A DNA stretch of 64,000 bases, taken from positions 42,376,931 to 42,440,930 of the forward strand of contig NC_090128.1 of assembly GCF_040581485.1 (NCBI RefSeq), in the 5' to 3' direction. A program made the position numbers and the translations under genes. The DNA is from Linepithema humile. Its lineage: Eukaryota > Arthropoda > Insecta > Hymenoptera > Formicidae. Below, piece after piece: positions 26,201 through 39,013 of this stretch; the first letter of the stretch is position 1; each line of letters begins with the position of its first letter. Under the pieces are notes generated by a model. It saw nothing but the letters and a program-made list of their open reading frames with translations, had not been told where the DNA came from and made no database searches.

Positions 26201-29200
26201 CGATTTAGTATTTTAAATGTTATAAATCGATTATCCATATAAATATATAATTCAACAAATCGTATAAATTAAGGAATTTACGCGACGAGCACTTTATTTT
26301 CAGCCCTTTTCTAACTAATTAATTTTCCTTTTTAATCTCTTATCACTCTCATATTCTTCTACTGTTTTCATATCTTCGCATTGAAAAGCTGATATCGTAG
26401 CTCTCTTTTGACTCTTAGCAAGCGAGTAATACAGAAATTGCTGTCTGCAGCACAAATACTGTTTATGATTGCTCGCAATATTGCCCAGTGAATAACCCCA
26501 TTGTATAATCCTGTTCTAGATCAAGCAATACAGCAGCATCGCGATGTTAAATACACAAAGACTGGCCGTGTGCCTATATTTAAATCACGGCAATACGAAT
26601 AGCTTGTTTGCTACATTTCATATCGTATTTGTATTTTCTATTGACATCGTAGTGAAAAATCTAAAGAGACATTTCTTTTATATAACGTCGATTCGAGCTT
26701 TTGATTTCGATCAATTCGAAATTGACACCAATTTCAATATTGGAAAATAATATTACTATTAAAATCGCTTTTTTTTTTACGCGCAGCGCAGCAGCCACGA
26801 ATCCAGCAGTATATACAACGTGCGCGGTGAACTATATACATACTGGAATGTATGTACTGGAATGTATGCCTGTACTTGAACGTACGGAGCGCTCACGAAG
26901 CAGAGGCCTACGAAGAAAGTATTCTCGTTCCTCTATCTCCTTCTGTTGTAACCCACCCTCTTTGATGGTACAATCACCATCAAAAATTCAATCTCCGTCG
27001 GCTATTCCATGTAGTTCAATAGCCAGTAGCGGCGCGAACTAAACTTTTGATGATAATTATACCATCATAGATGGAAGGTTCCAACGTGCCTGCAAAAGAA
27101 AGAAACAGAGGAAGAACTTCTTCGCTGGACCTCGCCACGAGGACCTTTATACGTGGTTTGTATGAAAAGACGTACTTCAGTATGTATATAGGTGGTTCAG
27201 TGGACGTGTGCGCGCGTGATGTGCGAAAAAAATCTGGGCAGGTCCCAGATTGCATTGAGCGCGCGGAATAATCGATTCGAATAAAAGAAGAATCAATTTA
27301 AAAAAAAAAAAAAAAAAAAATGAAATTGGTTTCAATATCTTTGGAAAAATAAATAATGGATGAAAATTAGAGTTTTATAGTTTTCTTGAATATAATTGAA
27401 ACGAGATGAAATTGTAACTCTTATCTTAATTATTTCCGCCTGAAGTTTGTAAAATCAATATTAATGAACAACTCATCCTGTACGTTCTTGTACACTTTTA
27501 ACTTTTCTAGTCAAAATAAAAATTATAATTACTTTTTGAAAAGCGCAGTACAAGAGTCAAGTGTTAGAAATGCATTTTCTTCGCGTGTTCTCACTAATGT
27601 ATACGTAACTGCGTAATATATCTGAAAATTAACGGAACTAATTTTTTTCTTCATTCTTTTATATAAGCATTCGTTGACAATGGCGTTTTGAAACTTAAAG
27701 AATTGTTCTTATCTAAAGTTAAAATAAATATGCTTTAAAACACCACTAATTGTTATTAGTGTCATCAGAAATAAAAAAAAAAAAAAATGCTGTTATCTTT
27801 CAGATATATTGCGCATTCTGCGGTGCATATCGCGGCGTGTAGCTGAGCGTGGCCTAACGTACTGAAAAGTTAATCGTGCGTGCTTCTTTATAATATCCTC
27901 TTCGTAAATATATGTCGTTGAAAATGTCTGATCCTGATTGCATGCATCGTGCCGTGCCGCATCGTGCCCGGCCATTACCTCTATACAAGCACATACTACG
28001 TACGGTGTAAGAACTTGTATACAGTGTTGCATGAAGACCGTTAAAATGAACGGGACGTGTGTGATGTGTGCGCGGAAAAAAAGGAAAAAAAAATTTAGAA
28101 TCTCAATTCGTGAATTATGTTAATCGCAATCCAAAATCATGAATTTTAATGAAAAGAATAATTTCATTTCGTTTTACATAATTTATGTCAAATTTAAATT
28201 GTTTATATTAAATAGCAATATGTCTTTCATTTTTAATGACAGAAGATTGAAGTTTGAATGCGTAGGAAAGATGCGATATTGCGTTAAAAAAAAAATCAAG
28301 ATTCATAAAAAACAATAAATATATATTCTTTGGAAAAAGAAATTAAATTTGTGCGTTATGTTTACGAGTATCAAGTGGGTTGAAAACTTTTACTTTTGCG
28401 CAATTATGTGCGCAGCTGCATTGTTTCTTTCTATGCGTACTTGATGTTAGAAGTAAAATTTCGCGGTTTCGCACCGATAAAACTAATTTCTCGTGTGAAG
28501 AATACGCTTGCGTCAGAGTAAGAGATGCAGTTTAAATTATGTCAGCCTGGAATTTTAACGATGGCATTCACACCGCGGTTAATAAAATCGTCATCCATTT
28601 TAATGCTGCGGTCACTTCCGACTTTCTAATATCAACTCATCGACTCAACGATAATCAATGCAATGAACAATTTATCGCTCCACGTGATTATCAATCCATC
28701 TATGCTAATTTGGATAGTTCTATATAATGACACGAATAAACGAACATTCTATTACGGAAAATGGTCAAAGTCTCACGCGATAAACTGCTATCATAAATGC
28801 TTTAACACACGATGTTGTGCTTATTTGATTATAAATTATAAGGTGTCTTAGAATTATAAAAAAGATAGAAATGTATAATTTGTATGTGCAGCGGCACAAA
28901 CAAGCTTCGACGTTGGAAGCGCATTTCTGAAATTTCACTCCATTAGTTGTGCACACATTCGTGTCGGTCACGTATCATACGCGCGTATTCAGAGAATCGG
29001 CACGAGAAGTCGGATGAATAAATAAGACTATAAATAAAATAAATCTGTTAGCATAGTACGCCACTGATCTCACACTGCATCGCACACGAAATGCTTTGAA
29101 GTCTTTGTACACGCTTCTAGAGATTTCTCCGCTGCCTTTCTAAAACGGCAGCGAAGAAATGCAAGAGAAGAGAAGCTAGGCCTTGAAATACCTATTACCG

Positions 29201-29596
29201 ACATCGTTAGATCTACAAATTGTCTTCGGGTTAGATTCACCTGTCCGAGATGAGACATCTCCAGATGTATATACAAAATCGCAATCAATGTGGCGAAAGT
29301 CTCGCACCGTGATTAGTCACGTCATTTTTCCGAGCTTAATCGCAAAAGCAAATGCTGATGAGAGCAGTGGTGATGATCAATGGATTTTACTTTTCTCTCT
29401 ATTAGTCATCCAACACTGAAACTTTCCTTCTTAACACGATTTGCGTATGCCGCGTTGCGTGCAAAGTCACAGCTCTTTTTAGATAAATCGTTGAGTCTTG
29501 TAACATATTTTTATCGTGAAATAATCCGTTTGCTATGCACGACAGTCTCGTTATCGCACGAATTTTTAAACTAAAAAAATCGATTATAGATTTTTT
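23294..29596. other. Gene-poor 6.3 kb interval
   Basis: I found no exon chain or recognisable protein on either strand. About 25,140-25,510 is less AT-rich and has a CT-rich run (25,291-25,320); it could be an upstream first exon or promoter of the four-TM gene, which is transcribed leftward from here. A short perfect hairpin lies at about 26,962-26,985 (TTTGATGGT / ACCATCAAA). Poly-A runs occur near 27,300 and 27,775. Small ORFs at 27,016-27,255, 27,793-28,032 and 29,070-29,419 have no family features. A non-coding RNA or distant 5' exons cannot be excluded. Confidence 0.5.
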
Positions 29597-32280
29597 CTAC
29601 TCACCAAACTGCTGATCCTTCTTCTCCAAAACAATCTCACCCAGATAGCAATCGCACTCTCTTAGGAAGGCCACACCAATCTCATTCACGGTCCTCAAGT
29701 TCGTCAAATAAGTGCTGTAAAAAATGTCTATTGTAAAAGCCATCGATCATCAATATTAATTTATTAGTGATTCGTTAAATTTACCATTTCCTCCATTTGG
29801 CATCCATTCTAATGGAATTGTAAGGTAGAATCGATTTTAAGCCGCTTTCGTTACCCAAAATCAGAATAGGATCCTCACGAAATGTATTCAGCAAGACACC
29901 AGTCTCGGTTTCTGCGTAAATGACAATCGCTTGAATGTCTTGTTCCAAATTCATGTGAATCAAAAATAATCTGCAACAATTTACAAAATTTGTGATAACC
30001 AGTCATTGAATAATATATTTTATAATTTAACATTATAAATATTATTTTATCTAAGAAATATGTTCTCACCTATGATACAATCTGTGATTTCTGGTGATCA
30101 ATTTCAAGCATCCGCCGCCTTTGTAAGAAAATCGATCGCAGAATTCAAAAGTATTAATGTAGGAATTGGGCAATTTGTTTTCGAAATTGACGATATTGCC
30201 ACAAATTCGTACAATGTTCTTACTATTTTCGTAAATCTTTTCTATCCGTGGCTTCTTAACATCCTCTTTTTTATCATCTTTATCATTATTATCATTATCG
30301 GCTTCGGGAAGAGTTCGTTCTATGGATCGCGTAAATTGCAGATGTGGCACGGGAACTGAGAGCTGCGGTTGCTGTATTCGCAAATTATAAAATGTTTTCT
30401 TTCCACGAATGCTTTCACCATTTATCATGTACGGTTCGAAATGTTCCTGTGAGTAATACAAATATGTACATCTTTTATGAAATTGTGTAAATTATATTTG
30501 TGATATTAATTTTAAGTTAGTTAAAAATATCTTAAATATTTATTAAAAATATCTTAAGATGTTTTAAATTCTTTATTTGTTATTTTATATTACCTCGCCG
30601 TTATAATAATAACAGATACCAGAGCCTCGACAAAAAGAACTTTTAAATGTTTCGTTTTCGTAAATAGGCACATGTACGTATAAGTATGGGAATAGTTGAG
30701 CCCAAAATAAATCTTCTAGCACCTGAAAAGTACGTGGACCAAAGTACTCGTGTGTCCAACCCGGTGCAAAGATAGCTACAGAAAGATCCTTCTTTCGTAT
30801 CAAATCCAACGCCTATAATAATAAAAAAATTACTTTTATTATAGGTTAATTCGATTTTGTAATACTGTAATAAATTAATCATCAAACAATAAGGTAATTA
30901 CATATGCAGAGTTAAATCCGCCTCCACCTGGACATCCTCTTCCCCACACATCCAATCCTACGTAAATATCTTTGATATCGCGATTTAATTCTCTTGCACA
31001 TATGCAACTATTACTGAGTCGTGATTCCGTCCAATTATAATTTAAAAATATACCATCGCAATGCAAAAAAAAATCTCTAAAATCAAAATAATCATGTATC
31101 AAAAGGATTGTGAGACAGAAATAGCAGATAAAATGCTAAAAAATAAAATAAAATTACTTGTTATTGTTATTGAGTTCGTTTTGCCAATTTAGTTCGCCCT
31201 TATTAGTCACACTATCATACCAGATAATCTCAGAGTCTTCAATCTCCTTGTGAATATTCTCAGTTAAATATTTAACGAAGTAAATCAAATTATCTATATC
31301 CGTCTGTTTAATCTTATTTTCGATGTTCAAAAGCCAACCTTCAAACTGGTAATACTTGGCAATCTTTATTAGAGCGTTCGCAAATTTTCTTGCATTCTCT
31401 TGGGACATAAGAATTGTGTCCCAAGTGTCATTGTTTCCTTCTGTAATCACAGTACCCAATACTTTTACACCATGCCGGTGAGCTGCGTTAATCCATCCGC
31501 AAGGTGGAATAGTCACAAAGTGGTGGCTAAAGTAAACAAATGTATCCACAACACTCCAGTGATAAAATACATAAGATTCGTGAGATGTAGAACCCCCTAT
31601 AAATCTGTAAAAATATATAATAAAAGATAATAATAATAACATAAATATAACACTGACAAAATTAGACCTATATTCTTTTTTGTTTGAAAAAAAAAATACA
31701 ATTTTCACAATCTTTTGTGCTTTGAATCCAAATCTAGTTTCAAAGAATGCATATCACATTAAGATTTTAAAGGAAATAACAATTTTGATCACACTTATAA
31801 GATTACTTTTCCTTAATAATTATTACAGCATTTAAACTATAAACAGATCACCTTAGTAAATAAATGCACCAGCTTAAAAAAATCTTAAGAAAAAATAAGA
31901 TGCACTATAAAAGAAAATTAATATTTTAAGATAACAAACGGAACAGCAATCAACTACAAATATATTTATTTTAATTTAAAGATATATCTTTCAATTTAAA
32001 ATTTACAAAATTACCTGTCTTCAAGATAACCGCCTTTCATATCATGGCATATTAATGTTCTGGGTTGTTCATCTTTGTACACTTTTTCCAATGAAATCTT
32101 TTGTGTATTAATTTCTGAACCGCGATATACATAATCTACTAACTCTTTGTTGTACACTAATGGCAATTCTACTAATCTATTGTCCAAAGCATCATATAAT
32201 TCTGCCAATGTATTAAAAGGCCTTGCCTCCACACTGCTTGCCATTTCTGTACCTTCTGACATACTATTGCCGCATTCCAT
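29597..32280 (-). CDS. ENGase: Cytosolic endo-beta-N-acetylglucosaminidase (GH85)
   Basis: Seven exons join in frame: 32280-32015, 31604-31158, 31076-30902, 30812-30594, 30446-30070, 29970-29785 and 29714-29597. They encode 595 residues. ENGase cleaves the chitobiose core of free N-glycans in the cytosol. Visible are the GH85 opening CHDMKGGYLEDRFIGG, the barrel strands VYFSHHFVTIPPCGWINAAH and WLLNIENK with Asn182 and the likely catalytic acid Glu184, then LNYNW, YVGLDVWGRGCPGGGGFNSA and SVAIFAPGW. The later part is a beta-rich accessory region interrupted by an Asp/Asn/Lys-rich insert. There is no signal peptide, as expected for a cytosolic enzyme. The protein is about 150 residues shorter at the C-terminus than the human one. 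Its TAG stop overlaps a strong donor (GGTGAGTAG), so a further exon is possible, though I found none convincing. Confidence 0.93.
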
Positions 32281-32776
32281 TGTGCTTCAGTTCCTTAATA
32301 ATGCACTGTGCAATATTTCCTGTGTAGATATCACCGGAAAGCACACAGGGCCATGATAATCTATTTAAGAAAAAAAATAGTCCCTGGTTTTGATAATGAT
32401 ACTATTCTTTCTGGTTAAATCAATGTGTTGATTGTCTAATCTCTTGATAATGTTATCTTCACTGTTATCTCAACTAACAGTCGTCATTTAGAATGAATGG
32501 CAGCTAATAGATTGTTGTCATTTAGAATTAACATTTTTAGAATAATTTAGAATAAATGACTTATTTATAATAATTTCAAATAGATGGCAACCAACAAATT
32601 AGAAATCTGTATTAAATTTTAGAAGATATGCCATATAAAAATTTTCCAAAAAAACAACTTGCAAGGATTTTCTTATTGATCAAAACAGTATCTCGTGAAA
32701 AATATGTAAATATACTTTATAGATTTTGGAAGTAAATTAAAAGTAAATACTTAAATTAAAAACAATAACTTGTGGA

Positions 32777-32961
32777 TAAGGCTGGGCAAAATACATCATT
32801 AAGTATTTGAAATACAAATACAAAATACTGTCAATCTTAGTTAGGACTGAGCCAAATACATCATTAAGTATTTGAAATATAAAATATAAAATACTCAATC
32901 TTCTATCAAAATACTAAGATTGACAGTATTTTGTATTTCAAATACTTTTTGCCCAGCTCTG
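32777..32961. mobile_element. hAT-type MITE with 8-bp target duplication
   Basis: The termini are inverted repeats around GCTGGGCAAA, and both arms continue into AAGTATTTGAAATACAAA-like sequence. The flanks CTTGTGGA (32769-32776) and CTTGTAGA (32962-32969) form an 8-bp duplication with one mismatch, as expected for hAT insertions. The 185-base element has an internal partial repeat of its left end and no ORF. Confidence 0.85.
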
Positions 32962-33169
32962 CTTGTAGATTATAGTTTTTATACACATCATAACTATGTT
33001 ATTTATTGATTTTTAGTCATTTTCAATTATTAATTTGATCTATTATATGTGTAAAACAATAAAAATATTCGATATCAATAAAAATCTTTGATTCAAAAAT
33101 TTCTTAAATATAAGATGTGAAATGATATAATTAAGTATCATACATACATATACATAAGTATATATATGC

Positions 33170-33240
33170 AATAGTAACTATTTTGGAAATGTATATATAC
33201 ACAAATGTATATATACACAGCTCCCAAAATAGCTATTATT
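33170..33240. repeat. Small palindrome with tandem core
   Basis: Arms AACTATTTTGG and CCAAAATAGCTATT flank a core in which a TGTATATATACAC unit occurs twice. It may be a tiny MITE remnant or simply a hairpin; no target duplication is clear. Confidence 0.5.
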
Positions 33241-33746
33241 ACGTTTATTTTGGAATAAAACATAATCACAAGTGCAGTCGAAGCAAAAGCATTGTACATG
33301 ACACAGTCTTGCATCAACAATTACATTAAAAGAAACGATTAAAAGTATACAAAAATGAAAGTGTCATACGATTGCATATGACAAGAAGCAACGAGCAGAA
33401 TACGAAGTAAATATTAGGGACCTTATGCGGGGACAGTGCAAAACTTTCATTCAAAACTATCAATGTCGAAAAAGAAAGTCACCGTGTTTACATGTTGTAT
33501 GTTTATCCACAATAAATATATTGTTAGCGGACATTATTACAAGAAAAATAGATAGATACGGACCGCTAATCATGCTATTCTTATTTCTCTTTCCATTGAT
33601 GTTTACAAAACAAGCATAACCACATGTATCAAGTGCCGACAAGGAGTTGTGCCGTTATAACCATTATAACACATTGCTGCATATTGTACTCCTAGAATTT
33701 ATCACTACTGCCATCTATCTACGGCTGGATAAACTATCTACTCTTA

Positions 33747-33910
33747 GGGTATATCCAGCCGAACGTGCATAAGCGCATAAGCATATGCTTAAAGAAATGG
33801 ACCAATCATGTGTCTAGCATAAAGAACGCCATCATTCATATTAGACAATTGATTGGTTCATTTCCTTATGCATATACTTAGGCGTCTTTGCGAGTTTTCT
33901 GGATGTACCC
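33747..33910. mobile_element. Diverged MITE with TTA target duplication
   Basis: The ends GGGTATATCCAG and CTGGATGTACCC are inverted repeats, and each is flanked by TTA. Inner sequence (GCATAAG, GAAATGGACCAATCA) resembles the GCATAAG palindromic family found several times after 40.5 kb, so this may be an old relative. It lies about 120 bases upstream of the TFIIB start codon and could overlap its promoter. Confidence 0.75.
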
Positions 33911-34029
33911 TTAGTTCGATGCCAAATACAGGAAGGAGCTTGTGAGCTCTGTCATATGCTATGATAATCAGTGAAAGTACGGAAAATACTAACAGTGCTT
34001 AGCAGTTAGTGACACACGTATGTGAAAAT

Positions 34030-36178
34030 ATGGCAAGTTCGTCACGGTAAATTTCGCAAAATTTTCATATTATTTTTTTTTTTTGTAGCAGTTAATTATT
34101 GAAACTATAACAATCGTCACGAACATTATAAGTATTACCGATGTTACATCTAAAATAAGGATTAAAGGAATATAGTTGTACTATTTTATTTATATATAAG
34201 GCGCATTTTTACATTAATAAGATCGTGTGTTGTGAAATAAATCTTTCGTAAAGATGATAAATCTATCCACATAATTGAGAAGTTATATAACATATCGATA
34301 TACTATTGGTTATTAGAAATTTGGTTAGAATATTGGGTTGCTTGTAACATTAGCATCATTTTCTTGAAATGATAAAGTATATTTATTTGCATTGATAAAT
34401 TTGCATTTGAATAATCTTAACTAACATGACATGTAACATTTACAATAGTGAAAAGAATGTTTATTTTTAATGTTGTTTTTTTATAGAAATTCAAACAAGA
34501 TTTGTTGTTATGCGCATCCAGATGCGACACTTATTGAAGACTACAGAGCAGGAGATCAGATTTGTTCAGAATGCGGATTAGTTGTTGGAGACAGGTAAGA
34601 AGAGCCACAAATAAAAATATAAAATTATGAGTAAGCATAAAATAACAATTGTTAATAGAATGAACAAGAATTTAATTCACAATTAGCAGTGCACAGAGTT
34701 TTTAAATATAGGTATATTACTTCCAAACGTTTTATTCTTGATTTTGGATTCTTGTTAATAAACAAAAATTACCACATTTATTGACAAAGAGTGTTAACTC
34801 TAAATCATATGAGAAATGAAAAATTTATTAGTATACAAGATATATTTTTTGTTTATTATTGATAAGAATTAAAATATCTGATACATATGTATTTATCTCA
34901 AAATTTAACCACTTTTATTTAATAAATTTTTTAAAAATTGTATTGTATTTTTGAAGCATTTGTCTGTTAAGATTAAAACAAATCACTCAGTGTACATTAA
35001 TTTCAAATCTGGTAACTTTGCATATGACTAATTAAAACTCTTGTGACTGTTAATGCATACTCGTTGAATATTTGAGAATATAAAAGTAGTTGCAACAAAT
35101 TTGATACTTACGTATTTATTTTTTCCACTGCAGGGTGATAGATGTAGGTTCAGAATGGAGAACATTTAGCAATGAAAAATCAGGAATAGATCCGTCACGT
35201 GTCGGCGGACCTGAAAATCCGCTCCTCAACGGTGCTGACTTGTCCACTATGATCGGGCCAGGAACGGGTGCTGCGTCTTTCGATGGATTCGGCACCGCTA
35301 AATATCAAAATCGGCGTACAGTTAGTATCTTTTTTTCTCAATACTTTGTGTAACGCAGTATCGTTAAGCAAATATATATATTATTTTTCAATACATTAAT
35401 AAATATTAATGTTTATTAATTTGTATTATCAAATATAATATTTATATATATATATTTTTTTTTTAGATGAGTAGTTCTGACAGAGCTTTACTAAACGCAT
35501 TTCGTGAAATCAATGGTATGGCAGATCGTATCAATTTGCCTAAAACCATAGTGGACAGAGCCAACACATTGTTCAAACAAGTGCATGATGGCAAAAACTT
35601 GAAAGGTCGCTCAAACGACGCGATTGCTTCCGCGTGTTTGTACATCGCTTGTCGGCAGGAGGGTGTACCGCGCACATTTAAGGAAATTTGCGCCGTCAGC
35701 AAGATAAGCAAAAAAGAAATCGGCCGATGCTTCAAATTAATTCTCAAAGCCCTGGAAACTAGCGTGGATCTTATCACCACAGGCGACTTTATGTCCAGAT
35801 TTTGCTCCACTCTTGGTCTTCCCAACATGGTACAGAGAGCTGCTACGCACATTGCTAGAAAAGCAGTGGACATCGATATCGTACCTGGAAGATCGCCGAT
35901 TTCAGTTGCTGCTGCAGCCATATATATGGCGTCCCAAGTATGTCTAACTTCACATTGATTACATTTTATAATAACATACATTGACAGATTCTATTTTCAT
36001 AATATCTGTCTTGCAGGCGTCTGAGGACAAAAGATCACAAAAAGAGATTGGAGATATCGCCGGTGTCGCAGATGTCACGATTCGACAGTCTTACAAATTA
36101 ATGTATCCGCATGCAGGCAAACTCTTTCCGGAAGACTTTAAATTCGCCACACCCATCGATCAGTTACCGCAAATGTAA
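34030..36178 (+). CDS. TfIIB: General transcription factor TFIIB
   Basis: Five exons join in frame: 34030-34046, 34487-34594, 35134-35320, 35467-35937 and 36017-36178. They encode 314 residues, the usual TFIIB length. TFIIB bridges TBP-bound promoters and RNA polymerase II and helps set the start site. The zinc ribbon ligands are Cys13, His16, Cys32 and Cys35. The B-reader/linker region (VIDVGSEWRTFSN) follows, then two cyclin folds, with LKGRSNDAIASACLYIACRQ in the first and GRSPISVAAAAIYMASQ and EIGDIAGVADVTIRQSY in the second. The first coding exon holds only MASSS plus two bases; its placement rests on phase and on similarity to the conserved MASTSR start. Confidence 0.97.
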
Positions 36179-38322
36179 AGTTAGGCAAATCTCATTTCTT
36201 CCTCTTTCTTGAAGTACATTCTACCATTCTAAAAGGAATAGTTATTTTCTGTCACAAATAATCAAGTACATATAATTGTTTTATTCACAGGGTACATTCC
36301 TAAACAATCTATAGGATTCAATATTTTTATCTTGATGCGAATAATGGCAGATGTTTTTTTTCTTTTATGTATTATTGTATCATTTTTCTCACAAGTATAT
36401 TCACACATAGCTAATTTAACATTTACGTTCTATATATCTTATGCTTTATTGTAGGATAACTATTATTAGCATAGTGTACGTTTCATGCAATATGCAACTT
36501 GGGCTTTCCGTTATTTTTCTTTATTTGCAAATTTATAGGATCAAGAGAAATATATTTAATATTGCTATTATAGTGAATTGAGCAACTATTTTTTTAATAG
36601 TATTACGAGAGAACAAATTCTTATAAAATAGCTCTATAATTAAAAATTTGAAACAGATAAACTGTGCATATATGATTATATATAATTAATATTTATAACG
36701 GTTACACACAACATATACGCGTGCGTGCGTAGTACAAAACCTGAAATAAATATATCAGGATATTATGATTACGTTTAGATAATGGTGTACTGTTATAATT
36801 GTTGAATAATAATTGCCTGTGATTGGTATAATTGTTCATGAAAAAGTATTATAATTAATTGCAAATGACTGTAAGTGCTTTCCATTTAATAACAGATATC
36901 TTGTGTCATTTTTGTATTTGTTTGTGAAATATCAGTAATTCAAATTAACTACAACTAATTGCAGCGAGTTGAAAGATAGCGAAAAGGGAAAAGTAGATTT
37001 AAATTATATAAATAAAAAATCAACTTTCAGATGATGAGTGTTAGTTTCCACTTCTCGTATTTGAAGTCATCGATTAAAATTAACTTAAATTTACTGAATT
37101 TACTTAAGTTTACTGAACGTAATCATTGACTCATTGTCAGTCTACACCATATGATTTATTCGCATTATGTTGTACATCGTTCGGATTAAACTAATTAAAT
37201 ACAAGTATAGTACTTGGAGCACGTATAAAAACGATCGATATAATGTAAACTAGCTCATTCATCGAGTAAATAAGAGGTGTAGGAAAAATAGTGAGCACAT
37301 ACTAAACTCTACTTTTTATAAAATCCTTTTATTTCTTTCATAATTGACACATCATCGATATTTCTTTCGCACATTTGCAACAAATTGTTCTATTACAACG
37401 GAGAACTGAAATATTATATAATAAGAATTTACATCTAATTTATATAAAAATTTATTCTCTGTGATATCTAAACAATGTAAGAAATAAAATTATCAAAATT
37501 GCTTTTAATTTGTTAATTTATATTTAAACTGCTAATTTCCAAAATCATTCAACAAAATTTTTAAATATATTTTTTTGATGCATAAAGCTTATAAATTGAT
37601 TACACGCTCTGTCGAATATTAAAGCTTCTTGTTTCGAGTCAATAATACGTTTCAATTAGCTTTTATCTATTTTTCTTATTATTTTGTATTGTTAATAAGT
37701 CACTTTTGTTGGGTCCTGATTAAACTTTTTATAGAATTTTGTAGAGCATTCTCTTACGATAAATATATTCGTAAAAATAAAAAATTTTTTCTTAAATATA
37801 AAGTAAATGTTAAATATATTACAAAAATAAATATTTTGTACATATAATTTTAAAAATTTCATTTGCGATTCACCATTTGCGAATTCGCTTTAAATGGTTT
37901 GAATCGTAGATAAAATAGTTTGAATTTTGGCTAAAATTGTTTGAGTCTTGGATAAAATAAAATTCATGCTGTTTGCTTCTTGCATTTCAAATCTGGCCGC
38001 ACTGGCTGTGCTATCAGTGTATCAGTGTGTCTACCAGTATCTGACAAATACTTAACCTATAAAAAACGGTGAAGATTTGTAATTTAAACATATTGGTGTG
38101 AAATTTGACGTTCTATATTACGCATAATATAAATAGAAAAGAGAATTAAGTCGACTAGAGATTGATTCTAATTAACGCCAACTGTTTTATTATTGATAGA
38201 ATTTAATAAATTTCTAAATAATGCTAACGATTTAATTAAATATATGATAAAACAAAACAGGCAGTTTAATACAAAAGTGTGCTAATAATTATCAATACTT
38301 TCTAATTGCTCACAATTATAAT
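36179..38322. other. TFIIB 3' region and intergenic DNA
   Basis: This 2.1 kb is AT-rich. The early part, after the TFIIB stop, is presumably 3' UTR. A direct repeat of a TTTGAATTTTGG/TTTGAGTCTTGG type appears near 37,895-37,955. I see no gene. Confidence 0.6.
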
Positions 38323-39013
38323 ATGAATACGATGCCTCCTATCAAACCACCGCGGGGTATTAAACCGACAAAAGAAACGGCAAGTAAATTTTAGTTAAAA
38401 TGACGTCTTATATTTTGTTACAATAAGATATTTATATTTTATAGAGTGGTTTGTTGATCTCCGTGATACGTGCTCTATCAGCAAGTGAAACAAACGAGCA
38501 ACGAGAGATTGAGAAGGCTAAGTTGGAAAAAGAGTATAAACGCAGTGATCAACGACTGGAGGAATTAGTTTCCTCACATGATCAAGATCTCATGGAAATT
38601 ATGCAAGTAAATATACACAGGCACATTTGAAGATAATTAATATAGAAACATATTCATTATTGTATATCTTGTACTACATTATATAATTGTTTCAGATATT
38701 TAGTGCACTGTCAGAAAAAGTCACATCATCACGAGAGAAAATTCATGCCGTGAAAGAGAATTTGAATGTCTGTAAACAGTTGCTGAGGTGTAAACGAGAA
38801 GAGCTATTGAATCTATGGCTGGAAGGAATAGAACATAAACAAGTTTTGCATCTCCTAAAGGACACGTAAGTGTATTTATATATCTGATACTTTAAAAAGA
38901 CGTTTTTATTCAAAATGATAAATTTTAGATCATCAGCTTCATGTGAACGTATGGTGACTTCAACAGAGCCTCAGTTAATCAATTTATCACACGACCCCTT
39001 AATAAATCAATGA
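38323..39013 (+). CDS. Stand-alone N-terminal domain of exocyst subunit Sec8 (EXOC4-like)
   Basis: Four exons, 38323-38379, 38445-38606, 38696-38865 and 38929-39013, encode 157 residues. Residues about 20-130 match the conserved Sec8 N-terminus: SGLLISVIRALSASETNEQR, a charged coiled coil (EIEKAKLEKEYKRSDQRLEE), EKVTSSREKIHAVKENLNVC and LRCKREELLNLWLEGIEHKQ. This region lies at the base of the CorEx coiled-coil bundle of the exocyst, which tethers secretory vesicles. The match stops at a normal exon boundary; a unique 28-residue exon then ends at TGA. Full Sec8 is over 900 residues, and nothing downstream continues it, because COMMD10 starts on the other strand 320 bases on. The first intron needs a GC donor (GCAAGT at 38380). 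It is probably a partial duplicate of Sec8; the frame is intact, so it may be expressed. Confidence 0.8.
38380..38444 (+). other. GC-AG intron in the Sec8-N gene
   Basis: Using the nearby GT donor (38384) would shift the conserved SGLLISV frame into stops. A donor four bases earlier, GCAAGT at 38380, keeps the frame. It is the same hexamer as the GC donor in Sec23. Confidence 0.75.

Larger units (their letters stand above)
32281..34029. other. Upstream region between divergent ENGase and TFIIB
   Basis: About 1.7 kb separates the two start codons. It holds a hAT-type MITE, a small palindrome and a TTA-flanked MITE, annotated separately, and must also contain both promoters. No further coding exon is supported. 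Confidence 0.6.

Noticed and set aside
26944..26990. Short hairpin considered as a microRNA precursor
   Set aside because: The arms are only about 9 bases with a tiny loop, too short for a pre-miRNA.
27016..29419. Several ORFs of 60-80 codons between the four-TM gene and ENGase
   Set aside because: Composition is random, they have no family motifs, and no splice partners restore a longer frame or continue the ENGase C-terminus.
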